Assembly (NCBI GenBank): GCA_050730655.1
Contig: JBOHNL010000005.1
Span: 812,309-876,308 of the forward strand
Origin: JAFEBO01 sp050730655
Lineage (GTDB): Bacteria > Planctomycetota > Phycisphaerae > Phycisphaerales > UBA1924
Direction: 5' to 3'
DNA length: 64,000 nucleotides
The notes beneath the pieces were generated by a model. That model worked only from the letters and a program-made list of their open reading frames with translations, did not search any database and had not been told where the DNA came from. Of this stretch, positions 1-7,923 are shown piece by piece; positions within the stretch are counted from its first letter, which is position 1; every line of letters begins with the position of its first letter. A program made the translations under genes and the position numbers.

Positions 1-1
1 G

Positions 2-1126
2 CGCGTTGCAAAGGTGCTGCTTCGCGCGGCATGTGGCAACCCGGGCTCAATGCACCACTGCGCGGGGAAACTCGCCAGCGAGTTGCTCGGTCAAGAGGCG
101 TACTTCGTTGAAACCGGCAAGATGCTCCAGCAATCGCCGCCCGCGAATCGAACCGCAGCGCGACAAAGCATCATCCCGTTTGTTCTGATGGAACTGAAGC
201 CGCCATACACGGATCAGATCGCGATAGCCGTGGCGGACATCGTCACAGCCGATCCGGAGCCGTTTTCGTCGTATCCAGCAATCGCGGCATTGATCCAGGA
301 GCACCCCGGTCCGTTCTTCCGGCGCATGCTCGAGCAATTTCAATCCGGCGATAAGGCTCGGCGCGCCTCGGTCTTGTGGGTGATGCGAGCCAACGTGCGA
401 TCACCGGTCGGGGGCGATCCTTCATATCTGTCCATTTCTCGCGAAGCGTGCGCGATGCTGGCGAGCCCCGACGAAAAGTATCGCGATCAGGCAACCTCGC
501 TGATCGTGCACTTCTTTCCCGACGTCATCATGCCGGTCCTTCCCGAGATTGCAGCGCTCTTGAGCGCAGATATCGAGTGGACGCGTCGGTATGCGCGAAC
601 CACGCTCGTCAATGTCAAGGTGACACGCGATCAGGACGAGAACGCGCTCGTCGATGCTGTCTGCGAAACGCTGAGAACCGGACGCGATCGTGGGCGAGCG
701 CTCGCCGTTGAGATCCTGAGCATTCGGCGTCAGTCTCTTCGCCCGGGCGTTGATGCCGCGCTCCTCGACGCGATCGAGCGGACGGACGATGTGGAACTCG
801 CCGATCGCCTGATCGTGCAGTATTCATCAGTCGCATCGACACGATTCTTATTCCCGGCGACGTTTGGCCCAAGATCCGACGCCGATTGGGAAAAGCTTGA
901 AGCTCGACTGCTTCGGATGCTCGATCGCGGCGGCGCTCACACAGCGGTTGCGTGCAAGTGGCTTGCGCGCCTGCCCACGGCAAATGACGCGACCTTGGCC
1001 AAACTGCGACGAATCAGCACCGACGCAGGGCGAGATGCCTCAGACCGAGCCGCGGCACGCGATGCGTTGCTGCACGTGCGAGATCGATCGAATCCAACTG
1101 TCGATGTGCTCGAGGCTTTGAAGTGA
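2..1126 (+). CDS. Helical-repeat-like protein, 5' end cut by window edge
   Basis: The frame is open from the first bases of the window to the TGA at 1126 (about 374 codons), so the true start lies upstream; the GTG at 14 is only the first in-window candidate. I do not recognise a named family. The protein is Leu/Ala/Arg-rich and appears fully helical, with repeated units of about 35 to 40 residues resembling HEAT-type repeats, and has no catalytic motif that I can see. It is a paralogue of the next gene: both end in nearly the same segment (DRAAARDALLHVRDR here, DRAAARDALFHIRDR there) and both carry a C-terminal 'KWLARL/RWLARL' block. A tandem duplication is the simplest reading. The partner gene has a signal peptide, so this one may also be exported, but its N-terminus is not visible. 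Confidence 0.75.
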   Translation, partial: RVAKVLLRAACGNPGSMHHCAGKLASELLGQEAYFVETGKMLQQSPPANRTAARQSIIPFVLMELKPPYTDQIAIAVADIVTADPEPFSSYPAIAALIQEHPGPFFRRMLEQFQSGDKARRASVLWVMRANVRSPVGGDPSYLSISREACAMLASPDEKYRDQATSLIVHFFPDVIMPVLPEIAALLSADIEWTRRYARTTLVNVKVTRDQDENALVDAVCETLRTGRDRGRALAVEILSIRRQSLRPGVDAALLDAIERTDDVELADRLIVQYSSVASTRFLFPATFGPRSDADWEKLEARLLRMLDRGGAHTAVACKWLARLPTANDATLAKLRRISTDAGRDASDRAAARDALLHVRDRSNPTVDVLEALK

Positions 1127-1161
1127 GCGAGATTTTTTGACTACATTGAACTTCGATCGCA

Positions 1162-1166
1162 CAGGA
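1162..1166 (+). promoter_or_regulatory. Ribosome-binding site before the ATG at 1175
   Basis: AGGAG sits 8 bases before the ATG at 1175. It supports translation starting at 1175 although the long downstream frame is in another phase, which is the main reason to suspect a frameshift in the following gene. Confidence 0.6.
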
Positions 1167-1174
1167 GCGAGACG

Positions 1175-1250
1175 ATGACTGTGCAAGCATGGAGGTACTG
1201 GTTGGCGGGAGTGGCGTTCGGAGGCGCGGGCACTCTCTGCGCTCGTCAGC
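1175..1250 (+). other. Orphaned signal-peptide start of the downstream repeat protein (frame broken)
   Basis: Starting at ATG 1175 the sequence encodes MTVQAWRYWLAGVAFGGAG followed by TLCA, a convincing signal peptide with a good ribosome-binding site. This frame then runs into the next gene's region out of phase. The long downstream frame, read backwards from 1272, continues as ALVSPEEALKSLGAAN from about 1239 and only meets a stop at 1176-1178. Dropping one base between about 1238 and 1250 would join the two into a single secreted protein. It is either a real +1 frameshift mutation or a sequencing or assembly error. Confidence 0.55.
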
Positions 1251-1271
1251 CCGGAAGAAGCGCTCAAGAGT

Positions 1272-2567
1272 TTGGGTGCTGCAAATTACCCAGGGGGGCC
1301 AAGCAAAATAGCTCTCGATACGGCCACGCCATTCTTGTTGCGAGGCGTTGAGAGGTCCGCGTTATCGATTCTCGAGGATCCGGCAGCGTCGACATCCGAA
1401 GTGTGGATCGCGCTCGATTCGCTACTTTGGATGCGATCGGAAATTAAGGAACGAGCACGCGTGGGCGCGGCGGCGGTCGACGCTGGGATCAGGAGAGAAG
1501 TCTTGAACGATGGTTGGGTGAAGCTGTGCGAGAGCACGCTCGATTCTCCTGCATTTGCTGAAGCGATGGCAAAGCAGCTGCCAAAGCTACGATCGTCGAA
1601 ATATCAGGCACACTCAATTGCATCGGCGCTGCTTAGCGCTGGGCTCTCCGTGGACACCGCCAAGATCGTTCCAGATCTGATCGCGTGCAACGACGTCCCC
1701 GGCGCGGGATGGAGCCAACTCGAGGGACTCAAGCCCGAAATCAAGGCCACCCTTCTTACGAGCTGTCGCGAGGTTTACTTCGCGGCGGATGATTTTCAAA
1801 CCAAAGAACGAATCATCCGATTCCTCTTTCCGAACCAGCGATATTTTCCCGCCGACAACGAAGACTTTGCAGCCGTCGTGCGCGATGCGAAGCGCTTTCT
1901 GGAAAGCGAAGTTGAACGCGAACACATGGCCGGACAATACATGGTCACGTGGCAGTTGCAAGACAGGTTCGCGCTCGTTGCAAACGACCTAACTTCGCTC
2001 TTTCGGAGCGACAATCCGGTTGTAAGAAAGGATGCCGCCGCCGCCTTCAAAGGGGGCCGTCTTTCGCCGCCGTTTGCAGAATCGTTACCTTTGGCTCTTG
2101 CAGCTGAAATTCGAGCCGGTGATGATCGCTCGCGAGACCTCTGCATCGAGATACTGGAATCTCGAAAGATCGCACGGCATCCCGCGGTCTGCGATGCGAT
2201 CTTCGCTTCATGTGGCAAGGTACGGGATACAAAGATTCTCGATCGACTCTTGCGCTACGCCTTTCGCGCGTCCGACGACGGGACCGTGATCTTCGACGTG
2301 GCTTCCGACGATGTCGCTGAATCCGACGCGTCGATTGAAAGTGCTTTGGTTCCGATGTTGCGTTTGGAAAGCGATCAGAGCGTTGCGGCCGCTCGCTGGC
2401 TCGCACGACTGCGTGCCCCCTCCCTAACGGCGATCGCCGCGCTTTCGCTTGTCATGAACGATTCTTCACGCCCAACGGCCGATCGTGCAGCCGCGAGAGA
2501 CGCTCTTTTTCATATCCGCGATCGCCTACACCCCGAAACAAACGTGCTTGCGCCGCTTTCGCCTTGA
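1272..2567 (+). CDS. Helical-repeat-like protein, paralogue of the preceding gene; start disrupted
   Basis: This frame encodes 431 residues from the TTG at 1272, but that start has no ribosome-binding site and the coding sense clearly extends back to about 1239. The natural start is probably ATG 1175, one base out of frame (see the separate entry), giving an exported protein of about 460 residues. The mature part is an all-helical repeat protein without visible catalytic residues. It matches the preceding gene over most of its length, ending in 'DRAAARDALFHIRDR'. The stop at 2565-2567 is followed 64 bases later by purM on the same strand. Function unknown; the tandem pair may be protein-interaction scaffolds (inference only). 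Confidence 0.7.
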   Translation: MGAANYPGGPSKIALDTATPFLLRGVERSALSILEDPAASTSEVWIALDSLLWMRSEIKERARVGAAAVDAGIRREVLNDGWVKLCESTLDSPAFAEAMAKQLPKLRSSKYQAHSIASALLSAGLSVDTAKIVPDLIACNDVPGAGWSQLEGLKPEIKATLLTSCREVYFAADDFQTKERIIRFLFPNQRYFPADNEDFAAVVRDAKRFLESEVEREHMAGQYMVTWQLQDRFALVANDLTSLFRSDNPVVRKDAAAAFKGGRLSPPFAESLPLALAAEIRAGDDRSRDLCIEILESRKIARHPAVCDAIFASCGKVRDTKILDRLLRYAFRASDDGTVIFDVASDDVAESDASIESALVPMLRLESDQSVAAARWLARLRAPSLTAIAALSLVMNDSSRPTADRAAARDALFHIRDRLHPETNVLAPLSP

Positions 2568-2631
2568 AAAACGGAACCGTCTCCACACTTCGTCATGGTA
2601 TCTGCTGCGCTGCCCCACATACCCTCGCCTC

Positions 2632-3801
2632 ATGCCCGCCGACACCATCCAGAACGGGTCCGCCTCCAAGTCGCGAACATCGCTCACCTACGCCTCGTCC
2701 GGCGTGGATATCGATGAGAAAGACTCGTTCACCGAGTCGCTCGAATCGACGATGCGAAAGACATTTGGCCCCCGGGTGATCGCGAATCCTGGCGGGTTCG
2801 CGGGTCTCTTCCGGCTTGACTACAAGAAGGGACTCTTCAGCCGCAACTACAAGGATCCGGTACTGGTCGCCTGCTGCGACGGCGTCGGCACCAAGGTCAA
2901 ACTCGCGGCAGACCTCGGCATCTTCAACACCGTCGGTATCGACCTCGTCGCAATGAACGTCAACGACCTCATCGTGCAGGGTGCTGAGCCGCTCATCTTC
3001 CTTGATTACATCGCCGTGCCGACGGTGGACAAGAAAATGCTCGCGGCGATCGTCGAAGGCGTTGCCGAAGGGTGCAAGCAGAGCGGATGCGCGCTGCTTG
3101 GGGGCGAAACGGCAAACATGCCGGATGTGTACCGGCCCGGCGATTTTGATCTGGCCGGTTTCTGCGTCGGCGTCGTCGAACTCAAACGCGCGATCAACCC
3201 GACGCGCGTTCAGCCGGGCGATGTTGTACTCGGACTTGCTTCCAGCGGCATTCACAGCAACGGATATTCGCTCGTTCGCAAAGTCGTGCAGCACGCGGGG
3301 CTGGACCTTGGCAAGGTGTACGACGAACTGAACGAGAAATCGCCAAAGGGCCAAAGGGCCAAAGGGCCAAAGAAGAAAAGGAATGGCGAGGGCAAGCCGC
3401 GCACGCTCGGCGAGGTTCTGCTCACTCCGACGCGCATCTATGCGGGCAACATCGTCAAGCTCCAACGCAATTACCGCGTCAAAAATGTCATCAGCGGCAT
3501 GGCGCATATCACCGGCAGTGGCCTCGCCGACAACCTCGTCCGTTCGATCCCCAAGAACTGCGACGCGGTGATCGATCGAGCGACTTGGCCCGTGCCACCG
3601 GTGTTCACATTCCTGCAGAAGCACGGCAACATCGATGACGCCGAGATGAAGCGGGTCTTCAACCTGGGCATCGGCTACTGCGTGGTCGTCCGGAAGGCGT
3701 TCGCCGAAAGCATCAAAGAGCAGCTTGAAAAGCTTGGCGAGAGCGTTTTCGTGATTGGCGAGATCGTCAAGGGCAAGGGTTTGGTGCGAGAGCGGGCCTA
3801 A
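2632..3801 (+). CDS. purM: Phosphoribosylformylglycinamidine cyclo-ligase (AIR synthetase)
   Basis: PurM converts formylglycinamidine ribonucleotide plus ATP to aminoimidazole ribonucleotide in cytosolic purine biosynthesis. The 389-residue product shows the family signatures in order: CDGVGTKVKLA, then MNVNDLIVQGAEPLIFLDY, GCALLGGETANMP, DFDLAGFCVGVVE, GLASSGIHSNGYSLVRK, LTPTRIY and GMAHITGSGL. The ATG at 2632 was chosen because the residues encoded upstream look like noise. It is somewhat longer than the usual 340-350 residues. Part of the excess is a Lys/Gly-rich loop (SPKGQRAKGPKKKRNGEG) encoded by nearly four copies of an octamer repeat at 3342-3372. No other purine genes are adjacent, so it is not in a pur operon here. 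Confidence 0.95.
   Translation: MPADTIQNGSASKSRTSLTYASSGVDIDEKDSFTESLESTMRKTFGPRVIANPGGFAGLFRLDYKKGLFSRNYKDPVLVACCDGVGTKVKLAADLGIFNTVGIDLVAMNVNDLIVQGAEPLIFLDYIAVPTVDKKMLAAIVEGVAEGCKQSGCALLGGETANMPDVYRPGDFDLAGFCVGVVELKRAINPTRVQPGDVVLGLASSGIHSNGYSLVRKVVQHAGLDLGKVYDELNEKSPKGQRAKGPKKKRNGEGKPRTLGEVLLTPTRIYAGNIVKLQRNYRVKNVISGMAHITGSGLADNLVRSIPKNCDAVIDRATWPVPPVFTFLQKHGNIDDAEMKRVFNLGIGYCVVVRKAFAESIKEQLEKLGESVFVIGEIVKGKGLVRERA
3342..3372 (+). repeat. Octamer tandem repeat (gccaaagg x 3.9) inside purM
   Basis: Units lie at 3342-3349, 3350-3357, 3358-3365 and a partial copy at 3366-3372. Because the unit is 8 bases, gain or loss of one unit would shift the purM frame. It encodes the basic loop between the 'SNGYSLVRK' and 'LTPTRIY' blocks. 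Confidence 0.9.
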
Positions 3802-3903
3802 ACCCGCCGTCGAAGCTGTGTAGGCCCATTTTGCGGCGGATTTACCGAAAATCTGTTTGCCGGAGTCCCCACTTTCGGTACTCTGAACACTCACGAAAGG
3901 GGT

Positions 3904-4737
3904 TTGAGGGTGCAAAACATGCAATATGTTGTTGGTTCCGTTGCCGCCTTGTCTATCGCAATGGCGGCTGGTGCGCAGGTGACTATTACCGCAGTCGATC
4001 GGAGCATCGGCGCCAGTGCGTGCGTCTTTGCTCCGCCGCTGTATCCCGAATGGTGCGAGTCCGATGGCGGGACGAACACGTTCGCGGGGTTTTGGAACGA
4101 TGGTGCAAGCTTCGGCAATAGTGCCGCGGGTGATGTGGGATACGGCAGCTCCATTGCACAGGCGACGCAAGAAAGTTCTCTTGAGTCGAATCACTTCTCG
4201 GTAAACGGGAGCGTGCGAGTCGAAGTGGAATCTGCCGGCGATTGTGGCTCCAACGGATCAACCAATTCAACGTGTTCCGTGACGTTCACCGTGAATTCCC
4301 CTTGCCGCGCTGTGCTTTCAGGGTTCTTGAACAGCCCCGTGACCGCGGAGCTAAGAATCACCCTTCGACCCGTCGGTGGCACGTTGCTCTACACCTACGC
4401 CGGAAACTTCGACGCCTCGTTCGATCTTGCGGCGGGCAGTTACACGTACGCCGCGAGCGGTCTTGCCGATGGCGCGTGCGGTGGCGCATGTTTTCACAGC
4501 GAACTTGTCAATTGGCAATCAGAGGTGCGATTCGAGCCGCTCGAATGTCCGGCGGACTTGAATGGCGACAACGTGGTCGATGACTCGGACTTCGTGATCT
4601 TTGTTGCCGCCTACAACGAACTGCTCTGCCCGGACGAGCCGGCGGCATGCCCGGGGGATCTGAACGGCGACGGCCTCGTCGAAGACTCTGACTTTGTGAT
4701 TTTCGCGAGCGCGTACAACGAATTGCTCTGTCCTTAA
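3904..4737 (+). CDS. Secreted protein with two C-terminal dockerin-like (GC-type) repeats
   Basis: The 277-residue product has an N-terminal signal peptide (QYVVGSVAALSIAMAAGAQ), a Cys-containing, Gly/Ser/Thr-rich beta-type domain that I do not recognise, and two tandem dockerin-like repeats at the C-terminus. These begin CPADLNGDNVVDDSDFVIF and CPGDLNGDGLVEDSDFVIF, each ending YNELLCP, the last directly before the stop. The Asp/Asn spacing matches a calcium-binding dockerin loop, and each repeat is bracketed by Cys. The start is uncertain: TTG 3904 and GTG 3910 keep an Arg before the hydrophobic core, while ATG 3919 has a GAGGG 8 bases upstream. It lies 100 bases after purM and 200 bases before another protein with the same tail. 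Role unknown; surface attachment through the tail is inferred from the family name. Confidence 0.85.
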   Translation: MRVQNMQYVVGSVAALSIAMAAGAQVTITAVDRSIGASACVFAPPLYPEWCESDGGTNTFAGFWNDGASFGNSAAGDVGYGSSIAQATQESSLESNHFSVNGSVRVEVESAGDCGSNGSTNSTCSVTFTVNSPCRAVLSGFLNSPVTAELRITLRPVGGTLLYTYAGNFDASFDLAAGSYTYAASGLADGACGGACFHSELVNWQSEVRFEPLECPADLNGDNVVDDSDFVIFVAAYNELLCPDEPAACPGDLNGDGLVEDSDFVIFASAYNELLCP

Positions 4738-4941
4738 GTGGAAGTCGACGACGAAGCCGCCACCGAAATTTCGTCCAAAAATCGCAAGTCTGCGTGCAAG
4801 CATTTTGCGTTGGGCTGCTCTGCGTGTAATCCCGAAGAAGTCGTCGTCCGGCCGTTTGCGTTTTCGCTCGGAATCGGTGCAAGAAACTCGTTCGCGGAAG
4901 CAACTCTTTTTGAGGGGACCGGCCCCCCGGGAGTTAATGCC

Positions 4942-6540
4942 ATGCGAACCAAGACTGCTTTCGCGTTGATGTCGGGCCTAGCCGCGGCGTGCTCTTCAAC
5001 GAATGGCGCACCGCCGGTGATCTACAACCTCGGCATCTATCCCGGCGGCACCGAATCACACGGTTCGGCAGTCAGCAACGACGCGACCTATGTCACCGGT
5101 TACGGCGACTTCATTTCCGGTACGTCGCAGTTTTTCTATGCCTTCCGCTGGAGCATTCCCGGAGGCCTCGTCAATCTGGGCGCGCCGGCAAGCATCTCAT
5201 TCACCGCCGCCAATTCCATGGATAGCGCCGGCCTGGGCGTCGCGGGAAACGGGGCGAACAAGCTCTTTCGCTGGACGGTCTCCGGAGGCATGCAGAGTCT
5301 CGGGTTGCTTCCCGGTGCGATCGGAGGCGGACTTGCCACGGGCATCAGCGGCGACACCTCGATCGTCGTCGGCTGGAGCGGTTCCAACACGGGCACCGTT
5401 TACGGAGTGCGCTGGACAAGCTCTGGCGGAATCGTCGCGCTTCCAAGTCTGCCCGCCGGGGCATTCGGTTCGTCCGCGTACGGAATCAGCGCCGACGGGT
5501 CGACCATTGTGGGTGGCAGCTCGTGGTCGGGTAGCGGTTACCACGCGTGCCGCTGGCTGCCTGGAAACATCGTGCAGGACCTGGGCGCGCTCCCGACTTC
5601 GACAGACTCTCGCGCGTTTGCGATCAGTAAGAACAACGCTGTCATCGTGGGGGATTGCCAGATGCCATCGGGCGACCGGGCGTTCCGGTACAGCAACGCG
5701 TCGATGCAGAATCTCGGCACGCCTCTCGGCACAACCGCTTCCTATGGCAGAGGCACAAATTACGACGGCAAAGTGGTGACCGGACGCGCGGCGATCGGAC
5801 CGAACAACTATCGCGCACTCTATTGGAGCACGAATGTCGGAATGAAGGACTTTGCGACGTATGTGACCTCGCTGGGCGCCAATCTGACCGGCTGGGTGCT
5901 CGAAGAGTCGTGGGGCGTCTCGAACGATGGCTCCGCGATCGCGGGAACCGGTACTTTCAATGGGCTTCGCCGCGCGTATCTCATCAAGGGTCTTCCCTGC
6001 CCGAGCGTCGCGACGGTCGTGACTGATCCGGTGGACATTTCGATCTGCCCCAATACCACAGCAAGCGCCGCGCTCTCGTTGACCGTCGATGCACCGGGCG
6101 ACGTGACCTATCAGTGGAGTGTCGAATCGCCGGCTGACAGCGGTGTCTTTGTTCCGATTGAGGGCCCTTCCTATTCCGATCCGACCGGACTGTCGTTCGA
6201 AGTGGCTGGCTGGAACGGTCCCGAACTCGTGATCACGGGCGCGCGTGCCGCGGTCCAGGTGAAAGAGATCCGCTTCATCCCCAACATCACCAATCCCTGC
6301 GGAACAACCACGAGCAGCGTCGCCCGCGTGGTGCTCTGCCGGTCCGACCTGACCTGCGACGGAATGGTCGATGATTCAGACTTTGTCGATTTCGCGGTCG
6401 CCTACGACGCGCTTGTCTGCCCCGGCGGCACGCCGGGCTCGCCCCCATTCTGCCCGGGCGATCTGAATCAGGACAACCAGGTCGACGACGCGGACTTCGT
6501 CATCTTCGCTACGGCGTATGACGCGTTGCTCTGCGTGTGA
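4942..6540 (+). CDS. Secreted HAF-repeat protein with two C-terminal dockerin-like (GC-type) repeats
   Basis: The start at ATG 4942 gives a 532-residue protein with a signal peptide (MRTKTAFALMSGLAAACSS). The region encoded upstream in the same frame looks non-coding. Residues from about 25 to 350 form about seven repeats of roughly 45 to 50 residues of the type 'A-x-R-W-x-x-x-G-G-x-x-x-L-G ... A-x-x-I-S-x-D-G-S-x-I-V-G', which I recognise as the extracellular HAF-repeat family, probably a beta-propeller-like fold. An Ig-like segment follows (TVDAPGDVTYQWSVESP), then two dockerin-like repeats starting LTCDGMVDDSDFVDF and CPGDLNQDNQVDDADFVIF. It ends LLCV rather than LLCP. Transcription probably ends at the strong hairpin 22 bases downstream. 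Function unknown. Confidence 0.88.
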   Translation: MRTKTAFALMSGLAAACSSTNGAPPVIYNLGIYPGGTESHGSAVSNDATYVTGYGDFISGTSQFFYAFRWSIPGGLVNLGAPASISFTAANSMDSAGLGVAGNGANKLFRWTVSGGMQSLGLLPGAIGGGLATGISGDTSIVVGWSGSNTGTVYGVRWTSSGGIVALPSLPAGAFGSSAYGISADGSTIVGGSSWSGSGYHACRWLPGNIVQDLGALPTSTDSRAFAISKNNAVIVGDCQMPSGDRAFRYSNASMQNLGTPLGTTASYGRGTNYDGKVVTGRAAIGPNNYRALYWSTNVGMKDFATYVTSLGANLTGWVLEESWGVSNDGSAIAGTGTFNGLRRAYLIKGLPCPSVATVVTDPVDISICPNTTASAALSLTVDAPGDVTYQWSVESPADSGVFVPIEGPSYSDPTGLSFEVAGWNGPELVITGARAAVQVKEIRFIPNITNPCGTTTSSVARVVLCRSDLTCDGMVDDSDFVDFAVAYDALVCPGGTPGSPPFCPGDLNQDNQVDDADFVIFATAYDALLCV

Positions 6541-6561
6541 CTCAAAGCTGGTCAAACAAGC

Positions 6562-6592
6562 AAACCGCCCCGGTGGTGTGCCGGGGCGGTTT
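6562..6592 (+). terminator. Strong hairpin terminator after the HAF-repeat gene
   Basis: A perfect 12-bp stem (aaaccgccccgg / ccggggcggttt) with a 7-base loop, starting 22 bases after the stop. The T-run is short, so it is a strong hairpin rather than a textbook intrinsic terminator. The outer A/T pairs make it usable in both directions. Confidence 0.75.
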
Positions 6593-6726
6593 CGGTGTTG
6601 GCGACGGGCAAGTACGAATTGTGGGAGTGGTGCGCCCGCCGCCTGTGGTGGTTGTGAGAAATCCCCTGACCCGCGCACCGGCGCGTTTCGCGCCTGGTGC
6701 GACTTTGCTTTCCGGCGGCGCGACAC

Positions 6727-7218
6727 TCACCTTTGCAGGTTGATGGCGCGGCCGCCTTGAAATGCCCCCGTGCGCTCTCGCGCTCGGCGGCATGTCGTTG
6801 AACTCTCCGAGTGCGCCGGACGTGGCAACCTTGCCAGATTGTCCGTCGCGTTGGGGGTGGTGAAACACTCCTCCGGACGCATCATGCGACCGTTGTTGTG
6901 ATTCGGGCGACCGGCGCATCCATGCGCCGCGGGGCAAATCCCTTTGCAATCCCCGCGCCGGGCAATCCCGGCGCACTCATCGAGAATCGATTCACTTGTC
7001 AGCGAGACATGAACAGAAGTCTCTTGATGCCAGCGGTCTACGGATCTCTCCGCGAACCGCGGGCCAAACTCGGCCGGAGCCCTTTCGAGCCCGCGGCGGA
7101 TTGATTCGTGCCCATCGAAGGGCAATCTGTCAGGCAGTCCGTCCCCAACCCACTCGGCCTTCTTCGCGGCCGTACTCGCGGCACGGTTGGCGCGACGGGG
7201 TGATTCGAACTTCAACAC
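6727..7218 (-). CDS. Possible hypothetical gene directly after mraZ (weak)
   Basis: An open frame of 163 codons begins at GTG 7218, 3 bases after the mraZ stop. Its third codon positions are mostly G or C, as in the real genes here, which is the only positive sign. The product is rich in Arg, Ser and Cys, lacks a recognisable domain and bears no resemblance to RsmH, the usual gene after mraZ (the typical N-terminal 'HxPVLL' and glycine-rich SAM motif are absent). If it is not coding, 6593-7221 is a 630-base stretch without a gene or any RNA gene I recognise. I looked for RNase P RNA, tmRNA and signal-recognition RNA signatures on both strands and saw none. Confidence 0.3.
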   Translation of the reverse strand: MLKFESPRRANRAASTAAKKAEWVGDGLPDRLPFDGHESIRRGLERAPAEFGPRFAERSVDRWHQETSVHVSLTSESILDECAGIARRGDCKGICPAAHGCAGRPNHNNGRMMRPEECFTTPNATDNLARLPRPAHSESSTTCRRARERTGAFQGGRAINLQR

Positions 7219-7221
7219 ACT

Positions 7222-7701
7222 TCATTTCTTCCCACCGTCCGAACTGGTCCGCCCCTTGAACTGCTCGGCCAGCCTTGGCATCGTCTGGAACCGCTCCCTC
7301 GAATTCGGCTTCCATGCTTCTCGTCCTCTCACTTCGAGGCGATCCCTCGCCCCGATGACCACGACCTCGTTCGGCAACCCAACCAGCTCCAAATGCTGCT
7401 TGGGCAACGACAAGCGACCCGCGGAATCCGGCTCGATCCGTTCGGCCAGCGAGAAAAACTCCGCCTCCAACTGAGCCTGTTCGGCCGGGGGCATCAAGGT
7501 CTCGCGTCCTGCGTGCTGCAAGTTCGCGATCCGCTCGAAGCCACCTTCCGGATAGAGTCTCAGCAGCATTCCTTCCGGCCAGGGCACACAAATCCATGCT
7601 TTGCCGTCGATCCCCTCGTTCCACTGCGACCGGTATTTGGCCGGAATCGCCAGACGCTGCTTGGCGTCGATGGTCAATTCGGACGAACCGATAAACAGCA
7701 C
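7222..7701 (-). CDS. mraZ: MraZ transcriptional regulator
   Basis: MraZ is a ring-forming DNA-binding protein that usually heads the division and cell-wall (dcw) cluster and represses its own operon. The 159-residue product has the two AbrB-like (SpoVT) halves expected: 'SSELTIDAKQRLAIPAKYR' near the N-terminus and 'ERIEPDSAGRLSLPKQHLEL' in the second half. It starts at GTG 7701 with GGGGG 6 bases upstream. Length and motifs are normal apart from a slightly long C-terminal tail. No rsmH, ftsL, mur or ftsZ gene follows, which suits planctomycetes, where the dcw cluster is broken up and ftsZ is generally missing. TGGG elements on the minus strand near 7820 and 7793 could be operator pieces, but they lack the regular spacing known from other bacteria. 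Confidence 0.92.
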   Translation of the reverse strand: MLFIGSSELTIDAKQRLAIPAKYRSQWNEGIDGKAWICVPWPEGMLLRLYPEGGFERIANLQHAGRETLMPPAEQAQLEAEFFSLAERIEPDSAGRLSLPKQHLELVGLPNEVVVIGARDRLEVRGREAWKPNSRERFQTMPRLAEQFKGRTSSDGGKK

Positions 7702-7837
7702 TAGAACCCCCGGTCGATATCACTGGAATCATCCCTCGGCCCGGAAAATCGCGGCGTCCCGCACGACGCGACCCGACATGGGAAAGATACCCACTTCTCG
7801 ACACTTTGCAACACTTACTCCCACGAAGTGGACGAGT

Positions 7838-7846
7838 TGTGTATAA
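7838..7846 (-). promoter_or_regulatory. DnaA-box-like 9-mer (TTATACACA on minus strand)
   Basis: tgtgtataa on the plus strand is one base away from the consensus DnaA box. It lies exactly 30 bases from a perfect box in the same orientation, between the divergent mraZ and flavin-reductase-like genes. Confidence 0.55.
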
Positions 7847-7867
7847 CTTTTGCGCTCCTGCGTGACT

Positions 7868-7876
7868 TGTGGATAA
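7868..7876 (-). promoter_or_regulatory. Perfect DnaA box (TTATCCACA on minus strand)
   Basis: tgtggataa on the plus strand is an exact match to the consensus DnaA box. It is the second of a pair 30 bases apart upstream of mraZ. It may mark DnaA control of the mraZ promoter, or a DnaA titration site. No dnaA gene or AT-rich unwinding element lies nearby, so an origin is not supported. Confidence 0.6.
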
Positions 7877-7923
7877 TCTGTCGTTTCGCGCAACGTCTGC
7901 GCAAACGACTGTTGGATATATCC

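Noticed and set aside
2593..4194. 533-codon open frame antisense to purM
   Set aside because: Opposite purM and the following signal peptide; no domain, and composition as expected for a shadow frame.
7195..7218. tRNA T-loop-like ttcgaatca on the minus strand
   Set aside because: The flanking bases do not pair as a T-stem and no acceptor or D-arm is found.
7702..7923. Replication origin
   Set aside because: Two DnaA boxes only, no AT-rich unwinding element, no dnaA, dnaN or parA nearby.
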